Shown one piece after another: positions 47,595 to 57,165 of a stretch of DNA of 64,000 nucleotides. The stretch covers positions 992,001 through 1,056,000 of the forward strand of contig CP048486.1 in assembly GCA_025560025.1 (NCBI GenBank), in the 5' to 3' direction. The DNA comes from Agrobacterium tumefaciens. Its GTDB lineage: Bacteria > Pseudomonadota > Alphaproteobacteria > Rhizobiales > Rhizobiaceae. Every line of letters starts with the position of its first letter. The first letter of the stretch is position 1. The position numbers were made by a program, and so were the translations under genes. The notes beneath the pieces are model-generated. The model was not told the DNA's origin and ran no database searches. It saw nothing but the letters and a program-made list of their open reading frames with translations.

Positions 47595-48269
47595 TCAAAT
47601 ATCGACCACGAGGCCCTTGGCTTTCAGAACCGGCTCGAGCTTGCTGACCTCGATCACCGACTTGCCCTGCTTGTAGGCTTCGATGTAACCGGCCTCGGCA
47701 TCTTCGCGGGCCTGCGAAAGCTTGGCCGCTTCCTGCGCTTCTTCGCGCCTGACGACCACAAGGCCATCGGCGTCGCCGACGATGATATCGCCCGGATTGA
47801 TGATTTCGCCGCCGACGATCACCTGATCGTTGACCGCAGCAATGGTCTCCTTGACCGTGCCCTTGATGCAGACGCTGAGCGAGAAGACCGGGAAGCCGAG
47901 GTCCCGCAGTTGCAGCGTATCGCGCACGCCGGTATCCGTCACCAGGCCACCGATGCCTTTTGCGAGGCAGGCATTGGCGAGAACGTCACCGAAGGAACCG
48001 GCTTCTTCATATTCGCCGGCGGAAACGACGATGATGTCACCCGGCTTGGCATAGTTGATGGCGAGCTGCAGCATGATGTTGTCGCGCGGCGCGCATTTCA
48101 CCGTGAAGGCCGGGCCGCAAAGCTTCATGCGATAATCGACCGGTTTCAGTCGAGAGGACAATGCGCCGCGACGTCCCTGCGCCTCATGGATCGTGGCGGG
48201 AGAGAATTTGGCAAGGGCGTCGACATCCGCCTTGGCCGGACGCTGCGCGATATCTTTAATGTGGATCAT
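47595..48269 (-). CDS. RraA-family aldolase/decarboxylase
   Basis: 224 residues with the HMG/CHA aldolase fold shared with RraA. The motif F-S-P-A-T-I-H-E-A-Q-G near 25 marks the sub-branch. Metal and substrate residues are in V-T-D-T-G-V-R-D near 110-117, and G-D-I-I-V-G-D-A-D-G-L-V-V-V near 170. Enzymes of this fold cleave 4-hydroxy-4-methyl-2-oxoglutarate or decarboxylate oxaloacetate; RraA itself inhibits RNase E. A catabolic enzyme is favoured because the gene sits between a transporter and a sugar-acid dehydrogenase. Confidence 0.82.
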   Translation of the reverse strand: MIHIKDIAQRPAKADVDALAKFSPATIHEAQGRRGALSSRLKPVDYRMKLCGPAFTVKCAPRDNIMLQLAINYAKPGDIIVVSAGEYEEAGSFGDVLANACLAKGIGGLVTDTGVRDTLQLRDLGFPVFSLSVCIKGTVKETIAAVNDQVIVGGEIINPGDIIVGDADGLVVVRREEAQEAAKLSQAREDAEAGYIEAYKQGKSVIEVSKLEPVLKAKGLVVDI

Positions 48270-48292
48270 GAAAAACCTCCCACGTTGAAGCT

Positions 48293-48315
48293 GTCGGCGA
48301 GAGCTTCTCGCCGAC
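48293..48315 (-). other. Intercistronic stem-loop after amino-acid-type binding-protein gene
   Basis: GTCGGCGAGA, loop GCT, TCTCGCCGAC: perfect ten-base arms, 45 bases after the binding-protein stop and 23 before the RraA start. No U-run. Confidence 0.55.
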
Positions 48316-48360
48316 CGATAGTGTTGAAGAGTTGGAAATTGGCCGAGGCTGAGCCGAAAC

Positions 48361-49197
48361 TCAGGGGATCGGGTCGAACTTCAGTTCGGACAGAGGCACG
48401 ACCTTGTCGGTGCGTGTCATCTTGTATTCGGTGTTCGGGCCAAGCCACTTGTCCCAGATGCGGTTGATCTCGCCATCCGCATCGAGCTTGCGCAGGATTT
48501 CGTTGATCTTTGCGGTCAGCGCCGGGTTGTCCTTGGCCATGCCGATGCCGATGGGCTGGAAGAGCATCGGCTCTTCGATCATGCGCATCGGCTTGCCCTT
48601 GGTCTTGGATTCATTGACGAACTTGGTCATCGTCATGGTGTTGCCGACAATGCCGCGCGCCTTGCCCTGCTGGACGGCGAGATAGGCGGATGCCGTATCC
48701 TGGAATGTCAGCGGCTCGGACTTGTTGAGCTTGACGGAGAGTTCCGACGTCGACCCCTTGCTGGACGCGATGCGCTGGCCGACGAAATCGGACTTCTTGG
48801 TGCCGGGGTCATCGACCGGAACGATCAGCATTTCCTTAGCCAGATAATATGGGTCGCTGAACTGGATCTGTTCGGCGCGGCTCTGGGTGTAAGCGAGGTT
48901 GGCGACCGAGAGGTCGACGCGGCCGAGCTTGACTTCGGGAACGCGCGCTTCAACCGACACTGGCTTGATCTCTGCCTTGACGCCGAGTTCCTTGGCGATG
49001 GCGCCGCACAGATCGACATCGAAGCCCGCCATTTCGCGCGTCTTCGGGTCCGGCGAGGCGAAAGGCGGCACATCGGCGAATGTCGCGCAACGCAGCGTCT
49101 TGTTCGCAATGATCGTATCGAGCTGGTCGGCCTTGGCCGGCAGGACCGCAGCCGAGGTTGCCAATATGGCGGTAAGAGTAATGCACTTCCAGTTCAT
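48361..49197 (-). CDS. Amino-acid-type ABC transporter substrate-binding protein (SBP_bac_3)
   Basis: 278 residues. A signal peptide ends near residue 22 (L-P-A-K-A). The family hallmark G-F-D-V-D-L-C-G-A-I-A is near 58 and V-A-N-L-A-Y-T near 100. Family 3 receptors usually bind polar amino acids, but the operon also encodes SDR, RraA and idonate-dehydrogenase enzymes, so a sugar acid or amino-sugar acid is possible. Unusually it follows the ATPase instead of leading the operon. Confidence 0.92.
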   Translation of the reverse strand: MNWKCITLTAILATSAAVLPAKADQLDTIIANKTLRCATFADVPPFASPDPKTREMAGFDVDLCGAIAKELGVKAEIKPVSVEARVPEVKLGRVDLSVANLAYTQSRAEQIQFSDPYYLAKEMLIVPVDDPGTKKSDFVGQRIASSKGSTSELSVKLNKSEPLTFQDTASAYLAVQQGKARGIVGNTMTMTKFVNESKTKGKPMRMIEEPMLFQPIGIGMAKDNPALTAKINEILRKLDADGEINRIWDKWLGPNTEYKMTRTDKVVPLSELKFDPIP

Positions 49198-49228
49198 TTC
49201 AGTTCTCCCGTTATTATAGAGGTTGGGT

Positions 49229-49993
49229 CTAGTGTCTCAAATCGGCAAGAAACCGCTGGGCACGCGGATGTTGCGGATTTTTGAAAAACTCGTCCGGTTT
49301 TGCCGTTTCGAGAATGCGCCCGGCATCGATGAACCAGATGCGGTCGGCCACTTCACGGGCAAAGCCCATTTCATGGGTGACGCAGAGCATGGTCATGCCT
49401 TCGGCGGCGAGGCTCTTCATGACCGCGAGCACCTCACCGACCATTTCCGGATCGAGCGCTGAGGTCGGCTCGTCGAACAGCATGACCGGCGGCTCCATGG
49501 CGAGCGCCCGCGCGATGGCGACGCGCTGTTGCTGACCGCCGGAAAGCTGGGCGGGATAGGAACCGGCCTTATCGGCAAGGCCGACGCGATCGAGAAGCTT
49601 CAGCGCCTTGTCATGGGCGACCGCGGGAGAAACACCCTTCACTCGGATCGGCGACATGGAGACATTTTCCACCACCGAAAGATGCGGGAAGAGGTTGAAG
49701 CTCTGGAAGACGAACCCGACCCGGCTGCGCAGCGCGTTCAGCTCCTTTGCGCGCATCTGGGCATGGATGTTCCTGCCATCCAGCATGATCGACCCGCTGC
49801 TGATCTCTTCCAGACGGTTGATCGTGCGGATGAGGGTGGACTTGCCGGAACCCGACGGCCCGCAAATGACGACGACCTCGCCACGGGTGACGTTTTCGTT
49901 GACATCCTTGAGCACCTGATAATCGCCATAGCTTTTGCAGACCTGCGAAAGCGTGATGGTGTAGTCCTGAGTGGCGGAAACTGGCGCGGTCAT
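49229..49993 (-). CDS. Amino-acid-type ABC transporter ATP-binding protein (GlnQ-like)
   Basis: 254 residues. Walker A G-P-S-G-S-G-K-S near 46, signature L-S-G-G-Q-Q-Q-R, Walker [13 protein letters not shown] and switch C-V-T-H-E-M-G: an intact PAO-family importer ATPase. Overlaps the permease stop by four bases. Confidence 0.95.
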   Translation of the reverse strand: MTAPVSATQDYTITLSQVCKSYGDYQVLKDVNENVTRGEVVVICGPSGSGKSTLIRTINRLEEISSGSIMLDGRNIHAQMRAKELNALRSRVGFVFQSFNLFPHLSVVENVSMSPIRVKGVSPAVAHDKALKLLDRVGLADKAGSYPAQLSGGQQQRVAIARALAMEPPVMLFDEPTSALDPEMVGEVLAVMKSLAAEGMTMLCVTHEMGFAREVADRIWFIDAGRILETAKPDEFFKNPQHPRAQRFLADLRH

Positions 49994-50751
49994 AGCTGCT
50001 CCGTAGCGATATTGGCGGGGGCCGGTGCCGTGTCTGCGGCAAGCTTGCCGCGCGGGCCGGCCCGGCGGCGGGCGATACGTCGCTCGAGAAGATTGGCGAC
50101 ATGGGTGAGCGACCAGCAGATGATGTAATAAACCAGCGCCAGAATGAGGAAGACCTGGAAGGGCTGGGTCAAAAGCTGATTGTTCACCTGGTTTGCCGCA
50201 AAGGTCAGATCAGGCACATTGATGACATAACCGAGCGTCGTATCCTTGATGGTGGATACGAAAGTCGAGATCAGGCTCGGGATCATGTTGTAGAGCGCCT
50301 GCGGCAGGATGACATAACGCATCGCACCGAAATAACCGTGGCCAAGCGCCCGTGCTGCATCCATCTGCCCCGTGCCCAGCGATACGATGCCGGCACGGAC
50401 GACTTCACTCATGAAAGCGCCCTGATAGATGACGAGCGTGGTCAGCATCGTCACGAAGCTCGGCACATCGGCGCCGGTCCAGAGCGGAACGAGAAAATAG
50501 CTCCAGAGAATGAGCATCAGCAGCGGCACGCCACGGGTGAAATAGACCACCGCGGTCACCGGCCAGCGCAGGGCCCGCCATTTCGACAGCCGCGCCAGCG
50601 CCATCAGGATGCTGACGGGAAAGGCGAGCGCGATGCTGAGCGCTGAGAGGATGAGCGTGTTGGCAAGGCCGCCGAGCGGACCATTGGGATATTGGCCGAT
50701 CAGGAGCAGCAGCCAGTAATCCTGGATGATTGTGATCATGTCGTGGATCAT
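49990..50751 (-). CDS. Amino-acid-type ABC transporter permease (HisM/GlnP-like)
   Basis: 253 residues and about five spans, with the EAA loop [10 protein letters not shown] and P-Q-A-L-Y-N-M-I-P near 155. An in-frame ATG at 50739 is an alternative start; the one at 50751 keeps the ATGA overlap with the preceding permease. The C-terminal tail is basic. Confidence 0.92.
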   Translation of the reverse strand: MIHDMITIIQDYWLLLLIGQYPNGPLGGLANTLILSALSIALAFPVSILMALARLSKWRALRWPVTAVVYFTRGVPLLMLILWSYFLVPLWTGADVPSFVTMLTTLVIYQGAFMSEVVRAGIVSLGTGQMDAARALGHGYFGAMRYVILPQALYNMIPSLISTFVSTIKDTTLGYVINVPDLTFAANQVNNQLLTQPFQVFLILALVYYIICWSLTHVANLLERRIARRRAGPRGKLAADTAPAPANIATEQL

Positions 50752-51455
50752 GCCCGCGCCCTCCGCAGAGGATCGGCACGCATGGAGATATAGGCTCCAA
50801 GACCCATGATCAGCAGCGAGAAGAACAGATAAAGCACGGTGGCGACCAGATAGACCTCAAACGTCCGGAAACTCAGATTTTCGACCTCCTTGACCGCATG
50901 GGTCAGTTCCGGTGCGCCGATCAGAACGCCGAGACTGCTGTTCTTGAAAAGCGAGGTGCTGTGGTTGATGAGCGGCGGCAGCGCGTTGCGAACGCCCTGC
51001 GGCATGATGACGAAGCGCATGGCCGAGACATAGCTATGCCCGAGCGCACGCGCCGCCTCCATCTGGCCGGGATTGATGGAGCGAACGCCCGAACGCAGAT
51101 CCTCGCTGAAATAGGCCGCCTGACAGAGGCCAAGGCCGATAATGGCGAAGATCGCTTCCGCATTGTGGCTGGAAAGCCAGTTGGCCAGCCCGCTCGGCAG
51201 CAGCGTGAAGACGCCGAAATACCAGAGCATCAGCTGCACCAGCGTCGGCACGTTGCGATGATAGGACACATAGGCCGCCACCAGTGGGTCGCCGAAGCGG
51301 AAGGGCGAGAGGCGGATAGCGAGAAGCACGATGGCCAGCGACATGGCGAGCAGCCACGAGCCGGCATAGATGATGAACGTCATCTGGATGCCATGCAAAA
51401 GCATCGAGACATAGTCCGCATTGTTCAAGATTGCGCCGAGGTCAAAACCGCTCAC
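50748..51455 (-). CDS. Amino-acid-type ABC transporter permease (HisQ/GlnP-like)
   Basis: 235 residues from a GTG start at 51455 with GGAGGAAAA upstream; GTGA overlaps the SDR stop. Five spans; EAA loop E-A-A-R-A-L-G-H-S-Y and P-Q-G-V-R-N-A-L-P. Pairs with the next permease as heterodimer. Confidence 0.92.
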   Translation of the reverse strand: MSGFDLGAILNNADYVSMLLHGIQMTFIIYAGSWLLAMSLAIVLLAIRLSPFRFGDPLVAAYVSYHRNVPTLVQLMLWYFGVFTLLPSGLANWLSSHNAEAIFAIIGLGLCQAAYFSEDLRSGVRSINPGQMEAARALGHSYVSAMRFVIMPQGVRNALPPLINHSTSLFKNSSLGVLIGAPELTHAVKEVENLSFRTFEVYLVATVLYLFFSLLIMGLGAYISMRADPLRRARA

Positions 51456-52237
51456 GCGACTTTTCCTCCGGCTCCGCCCGCCGCGACCTTTTCAGAGGTC
51501 TGGGGCTTGGCCGTCTGCAGCCCGCCCATGACCTGAAGCGTCGGGGTAATTTCCATGTGGCCGATATTCATGGCCACGGGTGCGGCGATGGCAAACGCAA
51601 TCGCATCGGCGATATCGGATGCCTGCGGCAATTCGAAACCATCGATGAAACGTTCGCGAATGCTCGGATCATCGCCGTGCACATGGTTGAAAATGTCGGT
51701 CGCGACGCGGCCGGGGCAGATTTCCGTCACCCGCACGCGTTTACCGAAAGCATCGATACGCAGCTGGTTGGACAGCATTGCCACGCCGGCCTTGCTGGCA
51801 TGATAGGTGGAATTGCCGCCGAAATTGTAATTGCCGGCAATGGAGGAGATGTTGATGACATGACCGCGATCGCGCGCCACCATAGCCGGCACCACCATGC
51901 GGCACAGATGCAGCACGGCGCGCAGGTTCACATCGATCAGGAGATCGATATCGCTCTCATCCGCTTCCAGAAACTTCTTCGGGCGGTCGACACCGGCATT
52001 GTTCACGAGGACATCGAACGCAACTTCACTGGTGAGCTTTGCAAGCGCCGGCCGATCCGTCACATCGATGGCGTGGGCAAAGCAGCCCGTGCGCTTCGCC
52101 AGCTTGTTGAGAGCGTCCGCACTTCTGGCAACCGCATGCACTTCCAGCCCTTCGCGGCAAAGGCGCTCCACGACGGCGGCGCCAATTCCGGAAGATGCGC
52201 CGGTTACGAGTGCGGTCTTGTAATCTGAGAATGGCAT
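51452..52237 (-). CDS. Short-chain dehydrogenase/reductase
   Basis: 261 residues, classical SDR. T-G-A-S-S-G-I-G near 12-19 binds NAD(P); N-N-A-G-V near 88; catalytic Ser in N-I-S-S-I-A-G and Y-H-A-S-K as the Tyr-Lys pair near 150. The segment V-T-D-R-P-A-L and the catalytic region resemble YdfG/serine 3-dehydrogenase-type enzymes acting on 3-hydroxy acids. First gene of the amino-acid-type ABC operon and translationally coupled to the first permease. Confidence 0.88.
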   Translation of the reverse strand: MPFSDYKTALVTGASSGIGAAVVERLCREGLEVHAVARSADALNKLAKRTGCFAHAIDVTDRPALAKLTSEVAFDVLVNNAGVDRPKKFLEADESDIDLLIDVNLRAVLHLCRMVVPAMVARDRGHVINISSIAGNYNFGGNSTYHASKAGVAMLSNQLRIDAFGKRVRVTEICPGRVATDIFNHVHGDDPSIRERFIDGFELPQASDIADAIAFAIAAPVAMNIGHMEITPTLQVMGGLQTAKPQTSEKVAAGGAGGKVA

Positions 52238-52363
52238 GTTTGTCCCCTATCGTTGAGCAAACATTAGTGAAGCTTTCATCGCTTGCCTAAGACCGATTTT
52301 TTTTGGAGTAATAAGCAACTTGTATGGATGGTGATTGCGCCACTTTCAGCGATGCGGCAATCC

Positions 52364-52394
52364 GGCCGGCGGGGCATGCATCCCCATGCCGGCC
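52364..52394 (-). terminator. Stem-loop downstream of the 2-hydroxyacid dehydrogenase gene
   Basis: GGCCGGC and GCCGGCC arms enclose GGGG and CCCC inner arms with a short bulge. It starts 12 bases after the stop codon of 52406-53341. There is no U-tract, but it marks the boundary between the two modules: a 168-base gap then separates it from the next gene. Confidence 0.45.
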
Positions 52395-52405
52395 ACCGGC
52401 ACATT

Positions 52406-53341
52406 CTAGACCACGGCCGTCGGCAGGTCCTGCCCTGCGAAATGCGCATCCAGATTGGCGAGAACCAGAGCGCCCATCTGAAGCCGCGTCTCATGGGTCG
52501 CAGCGCCGATGTGCGGGGCGAGAACGACATTGCGCATGCCGATCAGCGCCTCGGGAACATGCGGCTCGTTCTCGAAGACATCGAGCGCCGCACCCTTCAG
52601 CCCGCCTGCCATAAGAATATCGACCAGCGCCTTTTCATCCACCAGCGATCCTCTGGCAACGTTGACGAGCACACCGCCCGGCCCCAGCGCCGCCAACACC
52701 TCGCGGTTGATCGCGTGTCTGGTCTCCGGCGTCGCCGCCGCCGCGACGATCAGGACATCGCAGGCGCTTGCGAGCGACACTGCCGTTGAATGATAACCAT
52801 AGGCCACGTCCTGTTTCCGCCGGCTGAAATAGGAAATCTCCGCGTCGAAGGCTTCCAGCCGCGCTGCGATGGCGCGGCCTATGCGACCAAGCCCATAAAT
52901 CCCGTAACGCCGCCGCGAGGCCTTGTTGCCAAGCGGCATCTCGACTTTTTTCCACTCTCCCGAGCGGACATGGTGATCCGCGCTGACAAGCTGGCGCAAC
53001 AGCATGATGGAAAGGCCGATGGCGAGATCGGCGACATCCTCGGTCAGCACGTCAGGCGTGTTCGTCACCCTGAAGCCGCGCGCGCGGGCCTGATCGAGAT
53101 CGACCTTGTCGAAACCGACGCCGTTGATGGCGACGATTTCGAGAGCGGGCAGGCAGGCGGCGAGATCAGGGGCAAGGCCGATATGGCCGCCGGTGACAAC
53201 AGCCTTTATCGAAGCCGCCTCCGCCTGCAGAAACGCCTGTTTGTCGGATATTTCGTGCCAGCGATAGACCCGGAAGCGTTTTTGCAGCTCGGCCTCGATC
53301 TGCGGCTGAAGAGGGTAGGTTTGCAGAAGATCCGGCTTCAT
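52406..53341 (-). CDS. D-2-hydroxyacid dehydrogenase (glyoxylate/hydroxypyruvate reductase-like)
   Basis: 311 residues. NAD(P) motif G-L-G-R-I-G near 151-156 followed by basic residues about R174-K176, which favours NADPH. Catalytic R230 (N-V-A-R-G), E259 (E-N-E-P) and H277 (A-P-H-I-G). This fits the GhrB/HprA-like branch that reduces glyoxylate, hydroxypyruvate or 2-keto sugar acids. Last gene of the tct-denD module, nine bases after the SDR. Confidence 0.88.
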   Translation of the reverse strand: MKPDLLQTYPLQPQIEAELQKRFRVYRWHEISDKQAFLQAEAASIKAVVTGGHIGLAPDLAACLPALEIVAINGVGFDKVDLDQARARGFRVTNTPDVLTEDVADLAIGLSIMLLRQLVSADHHVRSGEWKKVEMPLGNKASRRRYGIYGLGRIGRAIAARLEAFDAEISYFSRRKQDVAYGYHSTAVSLASACDVLIVAAAATPETRHAINREVLAALGPGGVLVNVARGSLVDEKALVDILMAGGLKGAALDVFENEPHVPEALIGMRNVVLAPHIGAATHETRLQMGALVLANLDAHFAGQDLPTAVV

Positions 53342-53350
53342 GCGCGCTCC

Positions 53351-54106
53351 TCACCCACGGCCGACGAACGGCATGCCGCTCGCCATCACCGTCATGGTCA
53401 GCACATTCGCCTCGAGCGGCAGCGAGGCCATATGCACCACGGCCCGGGCGACGATGCTGGCATCGATGGTGGGTTCGATGGCGGTGCTGCCATCCGCCTG
53501 CAGCACCCCGGTCGCCATGGCACGCGTCATTTCGGTGCTGGCATTGCCGATATCGATCTGGCCGCAGGCGATGTTGAATGCCCGGCCATCCAGCGCGGCC
53601 GACTTGGTAAGGCCGGTGATCGCGTGTTTGGTCGCGGTGTATGGCGCCGAACGCGGACGCGGCGTGGTGGCCGAAATCGAGCCATTATTGATGATGCGCC
53701 CGCCCTGCGGCGACTGCGCCTTCATCTGACGAAACGCCGCCTGCGTGCAAAGGAAAGCGCCGGTGAGATTGGCTCCCACCACGGCATTCCAGGTTTCGAA
53801 CGGTACATCTTCGATATGGACCGCCGGTGCCGACATGCCGGCATTGTTGACCAGAAGGTCGAGGCGGCCAAAACGTCCGGTGACCTCCGCAAACAGCCGT
53901 TCGACATCGACCGGAAGGGAAATATCGGCCGCGACGGCCAGAATACGGTCTCCATGTTCGCGCCATTCGGCGACGGCGGTATCCAGAACCTCACGCCGCC
54001 GCCCCGTGATCGCAACGCTGTAACCCTCTTCCAGGAGCGCCTTGGCAATCGCCTTGCCTACTCCTGTTCCTCCGCCCGTAACGAGCGCGATCTTTCCATC
54101 ACTCAT
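53351..54106 (-). CDS. Short-chain dehydrogenase/reductase
   Basis: 251 residues. T-G-G-G-T-G-V-G near 10-17 for cofactor binding and N-N-A-G-M; the active site is N-N-G-S-I-S-A ... Y-T-A-T-K. The start overlaps the denD stop (ATGA), so it is made together with D-erythronate dehydrogenase. Substrate unknown, likely a hydroxy acid intermediate. About 30 percent or so similar by eye to the SDR at 51452. Confidence 0.88.
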   Translation of the reverse strand: MSDGKIALVTGGGTGVGKAIAKALLEEGYSVAITGRRREVLDTAVAEWREHGDRILAVAADISLPVDVERLFAEVTGRFGRLDLLVNNAGMSAPAVHIEDVPFETWNAVVGANLTGAFLCTQAAFRQMKAQSPQGGRIINNGSISATTPRPRSAPYTATKHAITGLTKSAALDGRAFNIACGQIDIGNASTEMTRAMATGVLQADGSTAIEPTIDASIVARAVVHMASLPLEANVLTMTVMASGMPFVGRG

Positions 54107-55089
54107 GCTGCTTTCCCCTCCAGCTCATCTTCCACATGCGCCTGAATGATTTCGGCAAAGGACGTTTCCGCCCGGAAGCCGAGCGACAGCGCAAGCTGCG
54201 GATCGTAATCCTCGGCCCAGCCGTCGACGATCCGGATGATCCGCTCGTCGGGAACGCGCTTGATAAGCGCTACGGCCTTTTCCCCGGCAAAGGCACGCAG
54301 GGCCTCGATTTCATCGGCCACCGTGGCAGAAAGCCCCGGCATGATGAGATTGCGGCGAACGCCAAGCCCGGAGAGATCGACGGTCGCGGCGCGCAACAGG
54401 AAGGCGACGGCCGAGCGCGGGCTGGCGAACCAGTGGCGCACGGTATCGGCAACGGGCAGCACCGCCTCCTGGCCCACCAGCGGTTCGCGCAGGATATTGG
54501 AGAAGAAGCCGGAGGCGGCCGCATTCGGCTTGCCGGGGCGGATGCAGATGGTGGGCAGGCGGAGGCTGACGCCATCGAAGAAACCGCGACGGCTATAATC
54601 CGCAAGCAACAGCTCCACGATCGCCTTCTGCGTGCCATAGCTGGTCAGCGGTGCCGGCAGGAACTCGTCGCCGATCACCTTGGGAAATGGCGATCCGAAC
54701 ACGGCGAGCGACGAGCAAAAGACCACCCGCGGCCGATATCCGTCCTTCTGATGCTCCAGACGAATAGCCTCGAACAGTGAACGTCCGCCATCGAGATTGA
54801 TGCGATAGCCTTTCTCGAAATCGGCCTCCGCCTCTCCCGAAACCACGGCGGCGAGGTTGAAGATCACATCCGGTCGCTTGGCGATCAGCTTTTCGGCGAC
54901 GCCGACATTCGAAAGATCGCTGCGCTCGCCGGTCACTGCGCCGCCGAAGCCTTTCGGCGCAACCGGCTCGAAAACATCCGTCAGGGTCATCTCGGTGATC
55001 TTCGCACCGCCAAGCGCTCCGTCAGAAGCGAGACGTTGCGTCAATTTGCGGCCGATCATTCCGGCCGCGCCGATTATCAGAATATGCAT
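54103..55089 (-). CDS. denD: D-erythronate dehydrogenase
   Basis: 328 residues of the extended SDR (NAD-dependent epimerase) family. NAD motif G-A-A-G-M-I-G at 8-14, S126-S127 and Y151-x3-K155 (S-Y-G-T-Q-K). The pattern [17 protein letters not shown] near 190-206 is characteristic of DenD. It oxidises D-erythronate at C2 to 2-oxo-tetronate. The usual partners (isomerase OtnI, kinase OtnK, decarboxylase OtnC) are not beside it. Confidence 0.85.
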   Translation of the reverse strand: MHILIIGAAGMIGRKLTQRLASDGALGGAKITEMTLTDVFEPVAPKGFGGAVTGERSDLSNVGVAEKLIAKRPDVIFNLAAVVSGEAEADFEKGYRINLDGGRSLFEAIRLEHQKDGYRPRVVFCSSLAVFGSPFPKVIGDEFLPAPLTSYGTQKAIVELLLADYSRRGFFDGVSLRLPTICIRPGKPNAAASGFFSNILREPLVGQEAVLPVADTVRHWFASPRSAVAFLLRAATVDLSGLGVRRNLIMPGLSATVADEIEALRAFAGEKAVALIKRVPDERIIRIVDGWAEDYDPQLALSLGFRAETSFAEIIQAHVEDELEGKAA

Positions 55090-55105
55090 GGTTCACCTTT
55101 GTTTG

Positions 55106-55120
55106 GCCGGCCGCGCCGGC
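55106..55120 (-). other. Small intercistronic hairpin between tctA and denD
   Basis: GCCGGC, loop CGC, GCCGGC in a 42-base gap. Short and without U-run; included because nearly every gap of this run holds one. Confidence 0.35.
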
Positions 55121-55131
55121 TTGATTAATCG

Positions 55132-56643
55132 TCAGTCGTCGTCACCCTGAAACACCACCTCGCGACGGCGCATGATCGCCGGCATCGCCATCATGATGAC
55201 GACCATGCCGGACAAAGCGAGCAGGGTGGCGCTGATCGGATGGGTGACGAATGTCGAGAAACTTCCCTGCGAAATCAGCAGCCCAAGACGCATATTCTGC
55301 TCCAGAAGCGGACCGAGAACGAAGCCCAGCACCAGCGGCGCCGGCTCGCAGCCGATCTTGCGCAGGAAGAAGCCGACAATGCCGAAGACCGCGCAGAACA
55401 GAACGTCGATGACGCTGTAGGACAGTCCATAGGCCCCGATGGCGCAGAACATCAAAATGGCGGGGCATAAGAAGCGATAGGGAATGCCGAGAAGGCGGAC
55501 CCAGATGCCGATCAGCGGCAGGTTCAGCACCAGAAGCAAAAGATTGCCCACCCACATGCTGGCGATAAGCCCCCAGAAAAGGTCGGGCCGCGATTGCATG
55601 ACCTCCGGTCCCGGCGTAATGCCCTGGATCATCATCGCCCCGACCATCAGCGCCATCAGGCCGTTGGCGGGAATGCCGAGCGTCAGAAGCGGGATGAAGG
55701 AGGTCTGCGCGCCGGCATTATTGGCGCTTTCCGGCCCCGCCAGCCCTTCGATTGCGCCCTTGCCGAAACGGGATGGATCCTTGGCGATCTTGCGTTCCAG
55801 CGCGTAGCTCGCGAAAGAACTCATGATCGCACCGCCACCGGGCAGCACGCCGAGGAAAGAACCGAGCGCCGTGCCACGCAGGACGGCGGGGAAAGCCTGT
55901 TTGAAATCCTCCCGCGTCGGCATCAGCGATCCGGTCTTTACCGCTCCCGCATCCCGCTCCACGCCCTGCTGCAGGTTGAAGAGGATTTCGCTGACGCCTA
56001 GCAGCCCGATGGCAAGAACGACGAAATCGATGCCGTCGAACAGTTCCGCCATGCCGAAAGTGAAACGCTGCTCGCCCGATGTCGGATCGATGCCGACGAG
56101 GCTGAGCGCGATACCGAAGGCGACCATGCCGACCGCCTTGACCGGCGATCCGCTGGACAGGAACACGGCAAATAGCAGCCCGAAGATCACCAGACTGAAA
56201 TAATCGGCCGGGCCGAAGGCAAGCGCAATGGCCGAAAGCGGCTTTGCGACAACGACGATCAGGACCGTCGCCACCGTGCCGGCAAAAAACGACCCGAGCG
56301 CCGCCGTGGCCAGCGCCACACCCGCCCTGCCCTGCCGCGCCATGGCATATCCATCGATGCAGGTGACGACGGACGAGGATTCGCCCGGCAGATTGACAAG
56401 GATCGCCGTGGTCGAACCGCCATATTGCGCACCGTAGAAAATCCCCGCAAGCATGATCAGCGCCGCCGTATCCGGCATGGTATAGGTGATGGGCAGAAGC
56501 AGTGCGACAGTGGCGGAAGGGCCAATGCCCGGCAGGATGCCGATCATCGTACCGAGCGTGACACCCAGCAGGCAATAAAAGAGGTTTACCGGCGTGACGG
56601 CCACACCGAAACCGAGGACGATATTGGAAAGAAGATCGGTCAT
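55132..56643 (-). CDS. tctA: Tripartite tricarboxylate transporter, large permease TctA
   Basis: 503 residues with about 11 to 12 spans. The TctA hallmarks are G-I-L-P-G-I-G-P-S-A near 38 and G-V-L-P-G-G-G-A near 265, the two inverted G-x-x-P-G-x-G loops that form the solute and sodium sites. It drives uptake by the ion gradient with the TctC receptor. Overlaps tctB by four bases. Confidence 0.95.
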   Translation of the reverse strand: MTDLLSNIVLGFGVAVTPVNLFYCLLGVTLGTMIGILPGIGPSATVALLLPITYTMPDTAALIMLAGIFYGAQYGGSTTAILVNLPGESSSVVTCIDGYAMARQGRAGVALATAALGSFFAGTVATVLIVVVAKPLSAIALAFGPADYFSLVIFGLLFAVFLSSGSPVKAVGMVAFGIALSLVGIDPTSGEQRFTFGMAELFDGIDFVVLAIGLLGVSEILFNLQQGVERDAGAVKTGSLMPTREDFKQAFPAVLRGTALGSFLGVLPGGGAIMSSFASYALERKIAKDPSRFGKGAIEGLAGPESANNAGAQTSFIPLLTLGIPANGLMALMVGAMMIQGITPGPEVMQSRPDLFWGLIASMWVGNLLLLVLNLPLIGIWVRLLGIPYRFLCPAILMFCAIGAYGLSYSVIDVLFCAVFGIVGFFLRKIGCEPAPLVLGFVLGPLLEQNMRLGLLISQGSFSTFVTHPISATLLALSGMVVIMMAMPAIMRRREVVFQGDDD

Positions 56644-57092
56644 GGCAGCAGCGGTATCCTCTGTCCGAGACCCACAACGAAAATGAGGATACAGGCAAGG
56701 ATGAGCACCGCTGAAAGCAGCAGAACTTCAACCGGCCGGATCCTGCCATAGGCGATGCAGGCGAGCACGATCAGCACGAAAGCAGCGGCGATAAAGCCCA
56801 ATGGCTCGATCAGCAGCGCAAAGCCTGCAATGCCGGCCACCGCCAGAAACGGGCGCATTTTCGGCGCCACCCAGGCTTCGGACGGTGTCTTTCCCAGCAG
56901 ATCCTGCAAAACCAGCGCGATACCCAGCGCAAACATCAAGGCCGCGATGACCGTCGGCATATAACCCGGTCCGGGCTGGAAATTGGTGCCCATGCTCAGC
57001 GGCCGCGCGCCATAATAAAGCCCGGCGGCGGCCACCAGAAAGAAAGCCCCGGACAGAATATTCGCCGTCAGTTTCGAGCCGTGTTCGGCCAT
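56640..57092 (-). CDS. tctB: Tripartite tricarboxylate transporter, small permease TctB
   Basis: 150 residues from the ATG at 57092, with GGAGGGGAGA upstream. Four spans (about 12-30, 42-62, 80-98 and 105-145), the normal TctB layout with little sequence conservation. Placed between the RraA gene and tctA. Confidence 0.88.
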   Translation of the reverse strand: MAEHGSKLTANILSGAFFLVAAAGLYYGARPLSMGTNFQPGPGYMPTVIAALMFALGIALVLQDLLGKTPSEAWVAPKMRPFLAVAGIAGFALLIEPLGFIAAAFVLIVLACIAYGRIRPVEVLLLSAVLILACILIFVVGLGQRIPLLP

Positions 57093-57116
57093 GATTATCT
57101 CCCCTCCACATTGAGA

Positions 57117-57146
57117 AATACGCCGCGCCTCCCGACACGGCGTATT
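57117..57146 (-). other. Intercistronic stem-loop between RraA and tctB
   Basis: AATACGCCG, 12-base loop, CGGCGTATT: perfect nine-base arms in the 73-base gap. No U-run. Confidence 0.5.
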
Positions 57147-57165
57147 CAGATGTCGAAACGCCGGC

